Assembly: GCF_000685235.1 (NCBI RefSeq)
Contig: NZ_ARYH01000001.1
Coordinates: forward strand, 620,001 to 684,000
Direction: 5' to 3'
Length of the DNA: 64,000 nt
From: Hyphomonas adhaerens MHS-3
GTDB taxonomy: Bacteria; Pseudomonadota; Alphaproteobacteria; Caulobacterales; Hyphomonadaceae
The first letter of the stretch is position 1. Every line of letters begins with the position of its first letter. The notes under the pieces were generated by a model that did no database searches, was not told the DNA's origin, and saw only the letters and a list, made by a program, of their open reading frames with translations. Made by a program: the position numbers and the translations under genes. Shown in pieces: positions 9,020 to 18,698 of the stretch.

Positions 9020-9169
9020 CTGGGGTATTCCGTCTTGCGAATTACAGCCCGCTCTGGTGGGCAATCGGGCCCCGCCCGTCAAGGCCCGCCCGGGCATGCG
9101 TGCCATCTGTCGCATTGAAGTCTGCCGGTGCCGGCCCGATGTGTCGGCTCAGTCCCCCGGAGTCCGCCC

Positions 9170-9574
9170 ATGTCGAAACCCTCTCCCATCCTGTCCGGCC
9201 TGCAGCTGAAATGCGGCAATTGCGGCGAAGGCAAGCTGTTCAAGAGCTATCTGAAGCTGCATGACGCCTGCCCCGTCTGCGGACGGGAGATGAGCAATGA
9301 CGACACGGCCGATGGCCCGGCCTTCTTTGTCGGTTTCGGCGTGCTGATCCTGACAGCGCCCTTCATCTTCATCCTGCCGATGATTTCGATGCCGCTGGGC
9401 TTCAAGATCCTGGCCTTTGTCGTGATGTGTGCCGTCATGATCGGGCTGATCCTGGCGCTGCTGCCCATCGCCAAGGCGATCCTGCTGAACCTGCAGCTGC
9501 ACCACGGCGCGACAGAGGTCAAAGCGACCGATGTCAAAGCCCGCGATGCCGACGTGGACGGAAACCCGTCCTGA
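9170..9574 (+). CDS. DUF983 family membrane protein
   Basis: 134 residues. The N-terminal zinc-ribbon-like pairs CGNC and CPVC are followed by two membrane helices (about residues 58-105), the usual DUF983 layout. The start at 9170 drops an unrelated 14-residue extension. Function unknown; divergent from tyrA and convergent with the P-II gene. Confidence 0.85.
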   Translation: MSKPSPILSGLQLKCGNCGEGKLFKSYLKLHDACPVCGREMSNDDTADGPAFFVGFGVLILTAPFIFILPMISMPLGFKILAFVVMCAVMIGLILALLPIAKAILLNLQLHHGATEVKATDVKARDADVDGNPS

Positions 9575-9584
9575 GGCGTTTGCC

Positions 9585-9929
9585 CTAGCCGGAAACGGCC
9601 AGTTCGTCGCGTTCGCCGGTGCGGATGCGGATGACGGAGCCAAGGTCCAGAATGAAGATCTTTCCGTCGCCGATGGTCCCGGTATTGGCCGCCTGGATGA
9701 TGGCATCGGCAAACCGATCGGCCGCATCGTCTGCGCAGGCGACCTCCACCTTCACTTTCGGAAGGAGGCGCACCTCATACTCTGCGCCGCGATACACTTC
9801 GGTCTTGCCGAGCTGGCGGCCATAGCCGCGCACCTCTGAAACGGTCAGTCCGGTGGCCCCGACTTCGGAAAGCGCATCGATCACTGCGTCGAGCCGGCTG
9901 GGCTTGAAAATGGCTGTCACAAGCTTCAT
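9585..9929 (-). CDS. P-II family nitrogen regulator (GlnB/GlnK)
   Basis: 114-residue trimeric signal protein that senses 2-oxoglutarate and ATP/ADP. The T-loop reads YRGAEYEV with the uridylylation site Tyr51; the GDGKIFI and RIRTGERD motifs complete the family pattern. The opening MKLVTAIFKP is closer to GlnK than to GlnB, but neither amtB nor glnA lies beside it, so I do not assign a symbol. Confidence 0.93.
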   Translation of the reverse strand: MKLVTAIFKPSRLDAVIDALSEVGATGLTVSEVRGYGRQLGKTEVYRGAEYEVRLLPKVKVEVACADDAADRFADAIIQAANTGTIGDGKIFILDLGSVIRIRTGERDELAVSG

Positions 9930-9962
9930 GGCGCTTTCCCTTAATAGTTGCTGCAGGTGCGA

Positions 9963-9990
9963 AGTATCTGCCGGTAATATGACACGTCAA
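9963..9990 (-). promoter_or_regulatory. Candidate promoter of the P-II gene
   Basis: On the minus strand TTGACG (9990-9985) and GATACT (9968-9963) are 16 bases apart, about 35 bases before the start codon. The -35 overlaps the end of the methyltransferase gene. Confidence 0.4.
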
Positions 9991-10730
9991 TGACTTTCGC
10001 GCTTTGGGGAGGGTACAGGACGCGGAATCCGTACCTTTTCGGTGACAGGTGCGGGCGCCCCGCCGCCGGGCCGCGCGTAGAGCCGTTTGACGGCTTCAAC
10101 CAGTACAACCCCGCCAAAACCGGGCGCAATCAGGCTGCCGATCGCCTCCCAGCCTTCAGCGGCAGAGGTCACCAGCCCGGCCGACACCGGCGGCATGTAG
10201 AGCGCGCTGCTCGATGCGGTGACCTGGAACAGGCCCGACGACAGGAGGTTCATCAGCTGCGAGCGCGTCCATGGCCGGCCCTGCCCGAACGGGGTGCGCG
10301 TCGCCCGCGCCCACAGCCCGCCCCGGTTGGCCGCCGCCAGCACGATGCGCCCTTCCGGCGCCGTGATGCGCCAGATCTCCCGCAAATAGGTGCGCGGATT
10401 GCCCGTCTCTTCCAGCCCGTGCAGCACGATCACCCGGTCGAACATGCCATCGGGAAAGGGCAATCGGTCATCGCCGACCCCGACGCTGGCATTGCCGCGG
10501 CCGGAATAGTCCCACTTCACGGGGCCATGCTCGTGCGGCACGGCCGCGACGATGCGCGACGGCGCCTCGCCAAAGGCATCCAGCACCGGAATCGCAAACC
10601 CCAGCCCCAGCAGCGACAGGCCGCGCGCTTCGCCCCACAAATCTGTCAGCTTGCCTGAAAGAACGCGCGCAGCCGCCTGCCCCAGCGAGGCGCTGTAAAA
10701 GCGTTCGAGCGTGACGGCATCCTGACGCAT
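9987..10730 (-). CDS. Class I SAM-dependent methyltransferase
   Basis: 247 residues from the ATG at 10730. The core follows the Methyltransf_11 pattern: a Gly-rich loop (LLGLGFAIPV), an acidic strand and LPFPDGMFDRVIVLHGLEE, where motif IV would sit, followed by LREIWRITAPEGRIVL. Substrate unknown. Divergent from gloB, 38 bases apart, an arrangement I recall from related bacteria. Confidence 0.82.
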   Translation of the reverse strand: MRQDAVTLERFYSASLGQAAARVLSGKLTDLWGEARGLSLLGLGFAIPVLDAFGEAPSRIVAAVPHEHGPVKWDYSGRGNASVGVGDDRLPFPDGMFDRVIVLHGLEETGNPRTYLREIWRITAPEGRIVLAAANRGGLWARATRTPFGQGRPWTRSQLMNLLSSGLFQVTASSSALYMPPVSAGLVTSAAEGWEAIGSLIAPGFGGVVLVEAVKRLYARPGGGAPAPVTEKVRIPRPVPSPKRESH

Positions 10731-10768
10731 GGGCTTCCCTGTGCTAGGCCGGTCTGCAGGAGACACAG

Positions 10769-11542
10769 ATGACCAAGATTACCCTCGACGTACACCAATT
10801 TCCCTGCCTGAACGATAATTACGGCTATCTCGTGCATGAAGCCGTTTCAGGCGAAACAGCTGCCATCGACACGCCCGACGCCGACAAATACCTGGCCGAG
10901 GCAAAGCGGATGGGCTGGACCATTACCCACATCCTCAACACGCACTGGCACCCGGATCATGCCGGCGGGAACCTGAAGATCAAGGACGAGACCGGCTGCA
11001 CGATCTATGGCCCGGCAGGCGAAGCGGAGAAGATCCCCGGCATCGATGTGAAGCTGACCGAAGGCGACATGGTGGAGTTCGGCCGCGCGACCGCCCGCGT
11101 GCTGGACGTGCCCGGCCACACGCTGGGCCACATCGCCTATCACTTCGCCGACCAGAATGTTGCCTTTGTCGGCGATGCCCTCTTCGCGCTTGGCTGCGGT
11201 CGCGTCTTCGAAGGCACGATGGACATGATGTGGGCGAGCCTCTCCAAGCTGAAAGCCCTGCCGCCGGAAACGCTGGTCTATTGCGCGCATGAATACACGC
11301 AGGCGAACGCCCGCTTCGCCGAGACGGTCGAGACCGGCAATGCCGACCTTGCCGACTACATCAAGGATATCGACGCACGCCGCGCCAAGGGCCAGCCAAC
11401 CGTGCCGACCCGGCTGGCGAAGGAACTCGCCACCAATCCGTTCCTGCGCGCGGATGTGCCGGACCTGCAAACCGCCATGGGCCATCCGGGCGATGCCGTC
11501 GCCACCTTCGCTGAAATCCGCAGCCGCAAGGACAGCTTCTGA
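10769..11542 (+). CDS. gloB: Hydroxyacylglutathione hydrolase (glyoxalase II)
   Basis: Hydrolyses S-lactoylglutathione to lactate and glutathione, second step of methylglyoxal detoxification. 257 residues with the metallo-beta-lactamase motif THWHPDHAGG, further metal ligands in VPGHTLGH and GDALFALGCGR, and the C-terminal HAGH-type region. The stop overlaps the cupin start by one base. Confidence 0.95.
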   Translation: MTKITLDVHQFPCLNDNYGYLVHEAVSGETAAIDTPDADKYLAEAKRMGWTITHILNTHWHPDHAGGNLKIKDETGCTIYGPAGEAEKIPGIDVKLTEGDMVEFGRATARVLDVPGHTLGHIAYHFADQNVAFVGDALFALGCGRVFEGTMDMMWASLSKLKALPPETLVYCAHEYTQANARFAETVETGNADLADYIKDIDARRAKGQPTVPTRLAKELATNPFLRADVPDLQTAMGHPGDAVATFAEIRSRKDSF

Positions 11543-11988
11543 TGCAGGCCATCTCCGGTGATCTCGGCGCGCGGGAGGTGATCCGTCTCCTGAACATGGC
11601 GCCACATCCGGAGGGGGGCCATTTTGTGGAAACGTTCCGCGCCCCCGCCCTGCCCGGCTACCGCCCGGCCTCGACACTCATCCATTTCCTGCTGCAGGCC
11701 GATGAAGTCTCCGCCTGGCACAAGGTGGATGCCGACGAGATGTGGCTGTGGCAGGCGGGCGGGCCGCTGGTGCTGACCATCGCCACGCCGGAGGGAACAG
11801 AACCCGGCGCCGTCACGCTCGGGCCGGATCTGCGCGCAGGGCACACCCTGCAGGGCGTCGTGCCCGCCCATCACTGGCAGGCCGCCGAAACGCTGGGCGC
11901 CTGGACGCTCGTCTCCTGCGTGGTGGCACCGGGCTTTGACTTTGCAGGCTTCGAACTCGCCCCGCCGGACTGGCGGCCAAAAGCCTGA
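11542..11988 (+). CDS. Cupin domain protein, DUF985 type
   Basis: 148 residues with the opening REVIRLLNMAPHPEGGHFVE and the cupin core (AWHKVDADEMWLWQAG) typical of the DUF985 family. The ATG overlaps the gloB stop (TGATG), so the two form an operon. Function unknown. Confidence 0.85.
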   Translation: MQAISGDLGAREVIRLLNMAPHPEGGHFVETFRAPALPGYRPASTLIHFLLQADEVSAWHKVDADEMWLWQAGGPLVLTIATPEGTEPGAVTLGPDLRAGHTLQGVVPAHHWQAAETLGAWTLVSCVVAPGFDFAGFELAPPDWRPKA

Positions 11989-11989
11989 C

Positions 11990-12802
11990 CTAACCGCGCA
12001 GCCGCATGGCGAGGCCAATCAGCGGCACCATCAGCGCGGCGGCGAATTTCTCCCCCGGCGTCTTTGCGAACTTGCGGAAGTAGCGCTTCAGGCTGGCCAC
12101 CTTGTGCGCCTGCACCTTGTCCCGCGGCGCGTCGGACGTGGACGTGTAGTGCAGCGCGCCGGCCTTTGGCTGGTAGGTCACAGAACCGCCCGCCTCGATG
12201 GCGCGGCGGCAAAGGTCCACATCTTCGACATGCAGGAAATAGGCTTCGTCGAACCCGCCGAGGGCCTCATAATCCGCCCGCCCGATCAGGAAGAACGCGC
12301 CGGAGATGGCCCCGACACGCACCGGCCCGTCCGGTTCCGGCGTGCCGTCCAGCGTCCACTTTCCCAGACCGATGGCATTCCAGAGCGTCAGCGTATTGCG
12401 CCGGGCGCCGCGCTCTTCCCGACCGGTCAGACCGAAGATCCGTCCGCCCACAATGGCGGGCCGGGGGGCGTCCTGCAGGGCGCCGGTCAGGGGCGCCATC
12501 GCGCCGCGCTTGATGACGCAATCGGGATTGCAGGCCAGCAGCAGGTCGCCGCGGGCTTTCGCCGCCGCGCGGTTCATGGCCGTACCGAATCCCGGATTGT
12601 CGCCCTGGCGGATCAGCGAGGCCTTCGGGCAGGCCGCCACGAACCGGTCGATCCAGGCCTGCTCGCCCGGCGGATTGCCATTGTCGACAAGGATGATCTC
12701 GGAGATGTCCGCATCGCCTTTCAGGGCGTAGAGGCATTCATGCAGGCGCGGCCCGGTCTGGTAAGTCACCACGAGGGCGCTGATGGCGGACAGCGGGCTC
12801 AA
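11990..12802 (-). CDS. Glycosyltransferase family 2 (WbbL-like)
   Basis: 270 residues. The GT-A core opens with ALVVTYQTG, has IILVDNG for nucleotide binding, NPGFGTAMN and the CNPDC acceptor loop, and GGFDEAYFLHVEDVDL near the catalytic region, as in rhamnosyltransferases of the WbbL type. The start is a TTG overlapping the stop of the O-antigen ligase gene by four bases (TTGA). Probably builds cell-surface polysaccharide; the sugar is unknown. Confidence 0.88.
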   Translation of the reverse strand: MSPLSAISALVVTYQTGPRLHECLYALKGDADISEIILVDNGNPPGEQAWIDRFVAACPKASLIRQGDNPGFGTAMNRAAAKARGDLLLACNPDCVIKRGAMAPLTGALQDAPRPAIVGGRIFGLTGREERGARRNTLTLWNAIGLGKWTLDGTPEPDGPVRVGAISGAFFLIGRADYEALGGFDEAYFLHVEDVDLCRRAIEAGGSVTYQPKAGALHYTSTSDAPRDKVQAHKVASLKRYFRKFAKTPGEKFAAALMVPLIGLAMRLRG

Positions 12803-14052
12803 AGCGACTCCCGCTGGCGTTTGGACAGCAGGATGATGGCAACGGCCGCCAGCGCAAGGCTCGACCAGAAGGCCTCATTCCACATGCTGTAGGCAAAGTT
12901 GAACAGGCTGAACGCGACGCCCGTCATGCCGGCGATGGCGTACCGGATATCTTCCCGCATCTTGTCCGGCTGCGGCAACCGGAACCCCAGCAGGACCAGC
13001 GAGAACCCGACAAGAACCGCGCCGATCATGCCCGTCTCGGCCCAGATCTGCAGCGCCATATTGTGCGGATGCCCCGGCACGACCTTGTAGGCCGCCCAGA
13101 AATCCGGCAGGCGGGCCAGCCAGTCCGGATGGTCGGCATAGGTATCTTCCCAGGTCTTCGAGGCGGAAATGCCATGCCCGGTGACAGGCCGCTCCGCGAT
13201 CTTCCCGATCACGATATGCCAGGCCCAAGCCCGCGACTGGAACGACGCCGGCAGGTGAATATTATACGCCTCCAGCAATCTCAGCCCTGTGCCGATCACC
13301 ATCGGCGCAGCGGCGATATAAGCCCCAATGGCGGTGAACAAGGCCCGGAAGCCGTGCACCGGCAGCGCCCGGATCAGGCCCATCGCCGCCATCATGAAGA
13401 CCAGGCCGATCACCGCGCTCTGATTATCGAGACGCGTGAAGAACAGGAGGCTGGTCACAACAAGCAGTGCGATGACGGGCTTCCAGAAGAATTGCGGGCG
13501 AACCGACAGATAGGCGATCAGGACCGGCAGGATCAGGGCGAAGGCATTCGCATTGCGCCCCAGATTCTGGACGCCGGACGCCACGTCGACCGGATCCGTG
13601 CCATAGATGGCGGTCAGGAGCGGCCCGGCAAAGATCGTGGTGATCGCCAGGATCAGGCCCTGCGCCGCGAAGGCGCCCAGCATGACCCGGGTCGAGACCT
13701 GCGCCCGGCCATCGGCGATGCGCATGGCCCCGCCGACCGCCAGCAGAGCGAAGGCGGCTGTCAGGAAAATCCGGACGCTGGACGCCTTCACGCCAAAATT
13801 GCCTTCCATCAGGCTGCCGCTGATCAGGCCGGTGGATACCGGCGACCATGCCTCGCCGATGACGACCCAGATAACGAAAAGGATCGCGGGAATCGCGTAC
13901 AGGGCCGGTGGCCATTTCGGCCGGGCCAGTGCCAGCGCCGGCAGGGCCGCCAGCCCCAGAAGCGGGGCATAGCCCTGCCCGCCAAGCACGCCCATGATCG
14001 GCCAGAGCACGAAGGCAGCAGCAAGCACAGGCGCATAGGACATGAGTCGCAC
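12799..14052 (-). CDS. O-antigen ligase family membrane protein
   Basis: 417 residues, about 11 hydrophobic segments. The large periplasmic loop contains SRAWAWHIVIGKIAERPVTG and GHPHNMALQIWAETGMIGA, the signature region of Wzy_C/WaaL proteins. It may ligate or polymerise surface polysaccharide. I use the GTG at 14052 because AGAGGA lies 6 bases upstream; an ATG at 14043 is the alternative. Confidence 0.87.
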   Translation of the reverse strand: MRLMSYAPVLAAAFVLWPIMGVLGGQGYAPLLGLAALPALALARPKWPPALYAIPAILFVIWVVIGEAWSPVSTGLISGSLMEGNFGVKASSVRIFLTAAFALLAVGGAMRIADGRAQVSTRVMLGAFAAQGLILAITTIFAGPLLTAIYGTDPVDVASGVQNLGRNANAFALILPVLIAYLSVRPQFFWKPVIALLVVTSLLFFTRLDNQSAVIGLVFMMAAMGLIRALPVHGFRALFTAIGAYIAAAPMVIGTGLRLLEAYNIHLPASFQSRAWAWHIVIGKIAERPVTGHGISASKTWEDTYADHPDWLARLPDFWAAYKVVPGHPHNMALQIWAETGMIGAVLVGFSLVLLGFRLPQPDKMREDIRYAIAGMTGVAFSLFNFAYSMWNEAFWSSLALAAVAIILLSKRQRESL

Positions 14053-14107
14053 GCTTTTTCCTCTCGCCCCGTTTTCAGCTGCCCAGGTTCAGCCGTTCAG
14101 ATAGGTT

Positions 14108-16072
14108 TCAGGCCTTCAGGTCAGGCGCAAGGCCTTCCTGTGACAGGACGGTGGCCGCCTCGTCGAGCGCGATGATCTGCTGGCCGTTCGACCCGAGCCG
14201 GCGCAGCGCCAGCGTCCGGTCTTCGGCCTCACGCCCGCCAACCACGGCGATCACCGGCACTTTCTGCACCGAATGCTCGCGGACCTTGTAGTTGATCTTC
14301 TCATTGCGAAGATCCGTCTCGACCCGCAGGCCCGCCTTGCGCAGGGCGGCCGCGGCCTCCTCGGCATAATCGTTCGCCGCATCCGTAATCGCCGCCACGA
14401 CGACCTGAACCGGCGCAAGCCACATCGGGAAGGCCCCGGCATAGTTCTCGATCAGGATGCCCATGAAGCGTTCGAACGTGCCGAACACCGCGCGGTGCAG
14501 CATGACCGGGCGGTGCTTGCCGCCGTCGGAGCCTGTATATTCCGCATCCAGACGTTCCGGCAGGACATAGTCCAGCTGGAACGTGCCGCACTGCCACGTC
14601 CGCCCGATGGCGTCCGTCAGGTGGAATTCGAGTTTCGGGCCGTAGAACGCCCCCTCGCCTTCCGCGATCTCGAATTCGAGACCGGCTTCCGTCAGGGCGT
14701 CGGCCAGCGCCTTTTCGGCGCGGTCCCAGTTTTCGTCCGTTCCGCCGCGCACTTCGGGGCGCGTCGCCAGCTTGTAGGAAATCTCCGTCAGGCCGAAATC
14801 ATTGTAGACGCGGGAGAACAGGCTGAGGAAGCGCAGCGTCTCCTCGCCGATCTGGTCTTCCCGGCAGAAGATGTGGGCATCGTCCTGCGTCATCTGGCGC
14901 ACGCGCATCAATCCGTGCAGCGCGCCATGGGGCTCGTTCCGGTGACAGCAGCCGAACTCCGCCATGCGGATCGGCAGGTCACGGTAAGACCGCTGGGCAT
15001 TCTTGAAGATCTGGACGTGGGCCGGGCAATTCATCGGCTTCAGCGCCATCAGGCTCGTCTCGGCCGGGATCTTCACCTCGTCCTCATCCGTGTTCGGAAT
15101 GAAATCCGGCACCACGAACATGTTCTCGCGGAACTTGTCCCAGTGGCCGGACTTTTCCCAGAACACCGAGTCGAGCAATTGCGGCGTCTTCACTTCCGTA
15201 TAGCCGTCGGCATCCTGCTGGCGGCGGATATAGGCCTCCAGCTGGCGCCAGATCATGAAGCCTTTCGGGTGCCAGAAAACAGAGCCCTGCGCTTCCGGTT
15301 GCAGGTGGAACAGGTCCAGCTGCTGGCCGAGCTTCCGGTGATCGCGCTTCTCGGCTTCTTCCAGGCGGTGGAGATGGGCCTTCAGGTCCTTCTCGTTCGC
15401 CCAGGCCGTGCCGTACATGCGCTGCAGCATCTCGTTGTTGGAGTCGCCGCGCCAATAGGCCCCGGCCAGCTTCATCAGCTTGAACGCTTTCGGCAGCTTG
15501 CCCGTCGATGGCAGGTGCGGCCCGCGGCAGAGATCGAACCAGTCGCCCTGCTTGTAGACCGTGATGGCCTCGCCCGGCGGGATGATGTCGTCGATGATCT
15601 GGGCCTTGTAGTCTTCGCCGATCTTCTTGAACGTCTCGATCGCGTCTTCCTTGTCCCAGACTTCGCGCACGATCGGGTAATCGGCATCGATGATCTGCGA
15701 CATCTTCTTTTCGATCTTCTCGAAATCGTCCGTGGAGAACGGTTCTTCGCGGGCGAAGTCGTAATAGAAGCCGTCATCGATGACCGGGCCGATCGTGACC
15801 TGCGTGTCCGGGTAGAGGTCCTGGACGGCCTGCGCCAGCACGTGGGCGGCGTCGTGGCGGATCAGTTCCAGGCCTTCCGGGTCGCGGCTGGTGATGATGG
15901 CCACCTGGGCATCGCCCTCCAGCGGGCGGACAAGGTCCCACATCTCGCCATTCACTTTGGCGGCGAGGGCCTTCTTGGCGAGGGATTTGGAAATGCTCTC
16001 GGCCACGTCGAGGGGCGAGGCACCTTCGGCATATTCCCGCTCTGAGCCGTCGGGCAGCGTTACTTTGATCAT
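14108..16072 (-). CDS. thrS: Threonine--tRNA ligase
   Basis: 654 residues, the normal length. Order: TGS domain (1-65), the editing domain with the [10 protein letters not shown] motif (~73), the class II core with the zinc-site Cys in [10 protein letters not shown] and motif 3 ([19 protein letters not shown]), and the C-terminal anticodon-binding domain (VQVVVAAIT onward). Single gene, preceded by a 389-base gap. Confidence 0.98.
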   Translation of the reverse strand: MIKVTLPDGSEREYAEGASPLDVAESISKSLAKKALAAKVNGEMWDLVRPLEGDAQVAIITSRDPEGLELIRHDAAHVLAQAVQDLYPDTQVTIGPVIDDGFYYDFAREEPFSTDDFEKIEKKMSQIIDADYPIVREVWDKEDAIETFKKIGEDYKAQIIDDIIPPGEAITVYKQGDWFDLCRGPHLPSTGKLPKAFKLMKLAGAYWRGDSNNEMLQRMYGTAWANEKDLKAHLHRLEEAEKRDHRKLGQQLDLFHLQPEAQGSVFWHPKGFMIWRQLEAYIRRQQDADGYTEVKTPQLLDSVFWEKSGHWDKFRENMFVVPDFIPNTDEDEVKIPAETSLMALKPMNCPAHVQIFKNAQRSYRDLPIRMAEFGCCHRNEPHGALHGLMRVRQMTQDDAHIFCREDQIGEETLRFLSLFSRVYNDFGLTEISYKLATRPEVRGGTDENWDRAEKALADALTEAGLEFEIAEGEGAFYGPKLEFHLTDAIGRTWQCGTFQLDYVLPERLDAEYTGSDGGKHRPVMLHRAVFGTFERFMGILIENYAGAFPMWLAPVQVVVAAITDAANDYAEEAAAALRKAGLRVETDLRNEKINYKVREHSVQKVPVIAVVGGREAEDRTLALRRLGSNGQQIIALDEAATVLSQEGLAPDLKA

Positions 16073-16461
16073 CGGTCTTCTTCTTCGATTTCGGTCGCCC
16101 GCACGGGGCGTAAATTTCCAAGGGCCCGGAATGCCTGATGTGAATGCCTTATGCGGCGGTTTGCTTAGCGCTTCTTTACCGCTTTTCCCACCCTCAAAAC
16201 GGGCGGGGTGCAGTCAGGCGGCTTCCGGGAAGGGAATGAGCCATAGATGGTCCATAGACGGTGTATAGAAGGTCCTGTTGAGGGTGTTCCGGCCGGACCG
16301 GACGCACGTTTCAGGCTGAACCATTCAGGGCTCGGTTTTGGGCTTTTGGCGGGTGCATGAGGCGGGCGCGCACAGATGTGCGGGCCGAAGGCGCGTCAGG
16401 CACCCCGGCGGGTTCGTGTGGTCAGAGCGGTGATCAGACGAAAATCCATGCCTGCGATATG
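16073..16461. other. Gene-free stretch between yidD and thrS
   Basis: Holds the presumed thrS promoter and leader on the minus strand. The only regular structure I see is the 11-base tandem repeat at 16241-16273. I found no convincing gene or strong hairpin with a T run. Confidence 0.6.
16241..16273. repeat. Three 11-base tandem repeats upstream of thrS
   Basis: CCATAGATGGT, CCATAGACGGT and GTATAGAAGGT follow each other without a gap, one per helical turn, about 170 bases before thrS. The unit CATAGANGGT suggests a site read by a protein on one DNA face. Confidence 0.6.
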
Positions 16462-16809
16462 TCACGCCTCGGGGTGTTTTTCAACTCGCTCGGCGTGCGG
16501 GCCCATTCTGCGTCCGGTCCAGTCGCCATAACGCCAGGGTTGCCAGAGCGGGATGTCCGGCTTTGTCTCCGGCGGCGGGTCGCAGCCCATCGTGCCGCCC
16601 GGGCGGCAGCGCAGGAACCGCGCCAGCGTCATCCAGAAGCCCGGCCACCAGCCAAAGCGGGAGATGCATTCGGCCCCGTATTCACTACAGGTTGGGGTGT
16701 GCTGGCACCGCGCCCCGAAGGCCCACATCACCTGGCTGGGCCCATGCTTGTAGACCCAGAGCAGCCCGTAGGCTGCCCGGCGGCGGAGGCTGTTATTCGG
16801 CGGCTTCAC
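16462..16809 (-). CDS. yidD: Membrane protein insertion efficiency factor YidD
   Basis: About 115 residues from the GTG at 16809. The family core is LWVYKHGPSQVMW followed by TPTCSEYGAECISRFGWWPG and RFLRCRPGGTMGCDPPP. It is thought to assist YidC in inserting inner-membrane proteins. The C-terminal tail of about 35 residues is longer than in E. coli. The GTG overlaps the scaffold gene by 17 bases; a TTG at 16842 would overlap by 50. The start is therefore uncertain. Confidence 0.88.
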   Translation of the reverse strand: MKPPNNSLRRRAAYGLLWVYKHGPSQVMWAFGARCQHTPTCSEYGAECISRFGWWPGFWMTLARFLRCRPGGTMGCDPPPETKPDIPLWQPWRYGDWTGRRMGPHAERVEKHPEA

Positions 16810-17251
16810 GGGCGGCGGCGCGCTTTTGCAGCGCCTCTTCAATGGCGGCCACAGCCGCGTCGAAGGCGAGCATGGTGGAGGCGTGGCGGGGCGGGTAATC
16901 GGCCACGGGTTCCAGATGGCGCAGTTCCCAGAAGCGGCCTTCGGGCGGCGGGCCGCCGTCTTTCAGCATGGCTTTCAGGGCATCGCGCGTGGCGATGATC
17001 TCGGAGATCGGCGCTCCGGGGGCGTGTTCGGCCAGGATCGACGTTGCCGCCTGCCCGAGGGCGCAAGCCTTTGGATCGACAGCGATTTCCGTGACGGTTT
17101 CGCCCGCTTCGTCCAGCTTCAGGTCGACATGCACGACCGATCCGCAGACGCGGGACACCTTGGTCACCGAGCCTTCGGCATCGGCCAGACGCCCGACATG
17201 CGGGATCTCGGCAGCCAGTTCGAGAATGCGGTTGTGGTAAAGCTCGCTCAT
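16793..17251 (-). CDS. Iron-sulfur cluster assembly scaffold protein (IscU/NifU-like)
   Basis: 152 residues from the ATG at 17251. The N-terminal half shows the IscU-like fold with a Cys near residue 35 (SRVCGS), Cys in PKACALGQAATS and an ending HLEPVADYPPRHAST, the pattern of the short NifU-like proteins found next to yidD in alphaproteobacteria. Its role as scaffold follows from the family; the Cys set is not identical to IscU. Confidence 0.82.
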   Translation of the reverse strand: MSELYHNRILELAAEIPHVGRLADAEGSVTKVSRVCGSVVHVDLKLDEAGETVTEIAVDPKACALGQAATSILAEHAPGAPISEIIATRDALKAMLKDGGPPPEGRFWELRHLEPVADYPPRHASTMLAFDAAVAAIEEALQKRAAAREAAE

Positions 17252-17312
17252 CGCGCGGAAGATGGCCCTGCCCTTCCGCCAGCGCAAGGCGGCGAAAGGG
17301 CATCCGGCATCC

Positions 17313-18698
17313 TTACACCCGGCGCCAGGTCGAGCCGCCTGCCCCGTCCATGATCTCGATGCCTTCGGCGGCGAGTTCATTGCGGATCCGGTCGGCCTCG
17401 GCCCAGTCCTTGTTTGTCCGGGCATCGACACGGGCCTGAACCAGCGCATCGATGCGGGCATTGCCGTCTTCATCGCTGCCCTGTTCCCAGTCTTTCGGCG
17501 ACTGGGTCAGCAGGCCCAGCAGCTTGCCGGCGGCCAGCAGGTTCGCTTTCGCATTGGCCATGGCGGCAGCGTCTTTCTGGTCGGCCGCCGTGTTCGCTTC
17601 CCCGGCAAGGCGGGAGAGTTCGGCCAGAGCCTCCGGCGTGTTGAGGTCATCCTCCAGCGCGCGCACAACGCCCGTGTCACGGGCCTCGCCGCCGTCGGCC
17701 TCCCACACCCGGCGCAGGGCGCCATAGATCCGGTCCAGCGTCGTCTTGGCCTGTTTCAGCAGGTCTTCGGTCCAGTCCAGCGGGGCGCGGTAATGCCCGC
17801 TCAGCATGGCCAGGCGCAGCACTTCGCCCGGCCATTTCTGCAGCAGGTCATGCACCAGCACGACATTGCCGAGCGACTTCGACATCTTCTCCCCGCCCAT
17901 GTCGAGGAAGCCATTGTGCAGCCAGTAATTGGCCATCACCTCGCCATGCGCGCATTCGGACTGGGCGATCTCGTTCTCATGATGCGGGAATTGCAGGTCT
18001 ATGCCGCCGCCATGAATGTCGATCGTCTTGCCAAGGTGCTTGGCGGCCATGGCGGAGCATTCGATATGCCAGCCGGGACGTCCCCTGCCCCACGGGCTGT
18101 CCCAGATCGCATCTTCCGGCTCGCCCGGCTTGGCGAATTTCCAGAGGGCAAAGTCGGCCGGGTCGCGCTTGTCGGCGTCCACTTCGACGCGGGCGCCGGC
18201 CTCATTGTCTTCCAGCTTGCGGCCGGACAGTTTGCCATAGTCCGGCATCTGCTTGACGGAGAACCAGACGCCTTCCTTGCCGACATAGGCATAGCCCTTG
18301 CGCACCAGCTTGCCGATCATGTCGATCATCTCGGGCACATGGCCCGTGGCCCAGGGCTCGATGCTCGGCGGCAGCACGTTCAGCGCCGCCGTGTCGTCAT
18401 TGTAGATCCCGGCAAATTTCTTCGTGATGTCCGCGATCGGCTCGCCGGTTTCCAGCGAGGCCTTGATGATCTTGTCCTCGATGTCCGTGATGTTGCGGGC
18501 ATAGACAACGGCCTCTGCACCATAGCTGCGGATCAGAAGGCGGCGCAGCACATCGAACACGATGGGCGGACGCGCATTGCCGATATGGGCGTAATTATAG
18601 ACCGTGGGGCCGCAGACATACATCGTCACGCGTTTGGGGTCCTGCGGCTTGAATACGCGTTTTTCACGCGCAGCGGTGTCGTAAAGGCGGATGGTCAT
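17313..18698 (-). CDS. cysS: Cysteine--tRNA ligase
   Basis: 461 residues. Class I motifs: HIGN in NYAHIGNARP and KMSKS in GEKMSKSLGN; zinc ligands start with the Cys of MYVCGPTVYNY. The C-terminal helical domain is complete. Single gene, divergent from folE. Confidence 0.98.
   Translation of the reverse strand: MTIRLYDTAAREKRVFKPQDPKRVTMYVCGPTVYNYAHIGNARPPIVFDVLRRLLIRSYGAEAVVYARNITDIEDKIIKASLETGEPIADITKKFAGIYNDDTAALNVLPPSIEPWATGHVPEMIDMIGKLVRKGYAYVGKEGVWFSVKQMPDYGKLSGRKLEDNEAGARVEVDADKRDPADFALWKFAKPGEPEDAIWDSPWGRGRPGWHIECSAMAAKHLGKTIDIHGGGIDLQFPHHENEIAQSECAHGEVMANYWLHNGFLDMGGEKMSKSLGNVVLVHDLLQKWPGEVLRLAMLSGHYRAPLDWTEDLLKQAKTTLDRIYGALRRVWEADGGEARDTGVVRALEDDLNTPEALAELSRLAGEANTAADQKDAAAMANAKANLLAAGKLLGLLTQSPKDWEQGSDEDGNARIDALVQARVDARTNKDWAEADRIRNELAAEGIEIMDGAGGSTWRRV

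Noticed and set aside
14273-16045. 590-codon open frame opposite thrS
   Set aside because: Antisense shadow; thrS is unmistakable.
16073-16240. T-box or threonine attenuator before thrS
   Set aside because: No run of Thr codons in a leader peptide, no T-box core, and T-boxes are not expected in this lineage.
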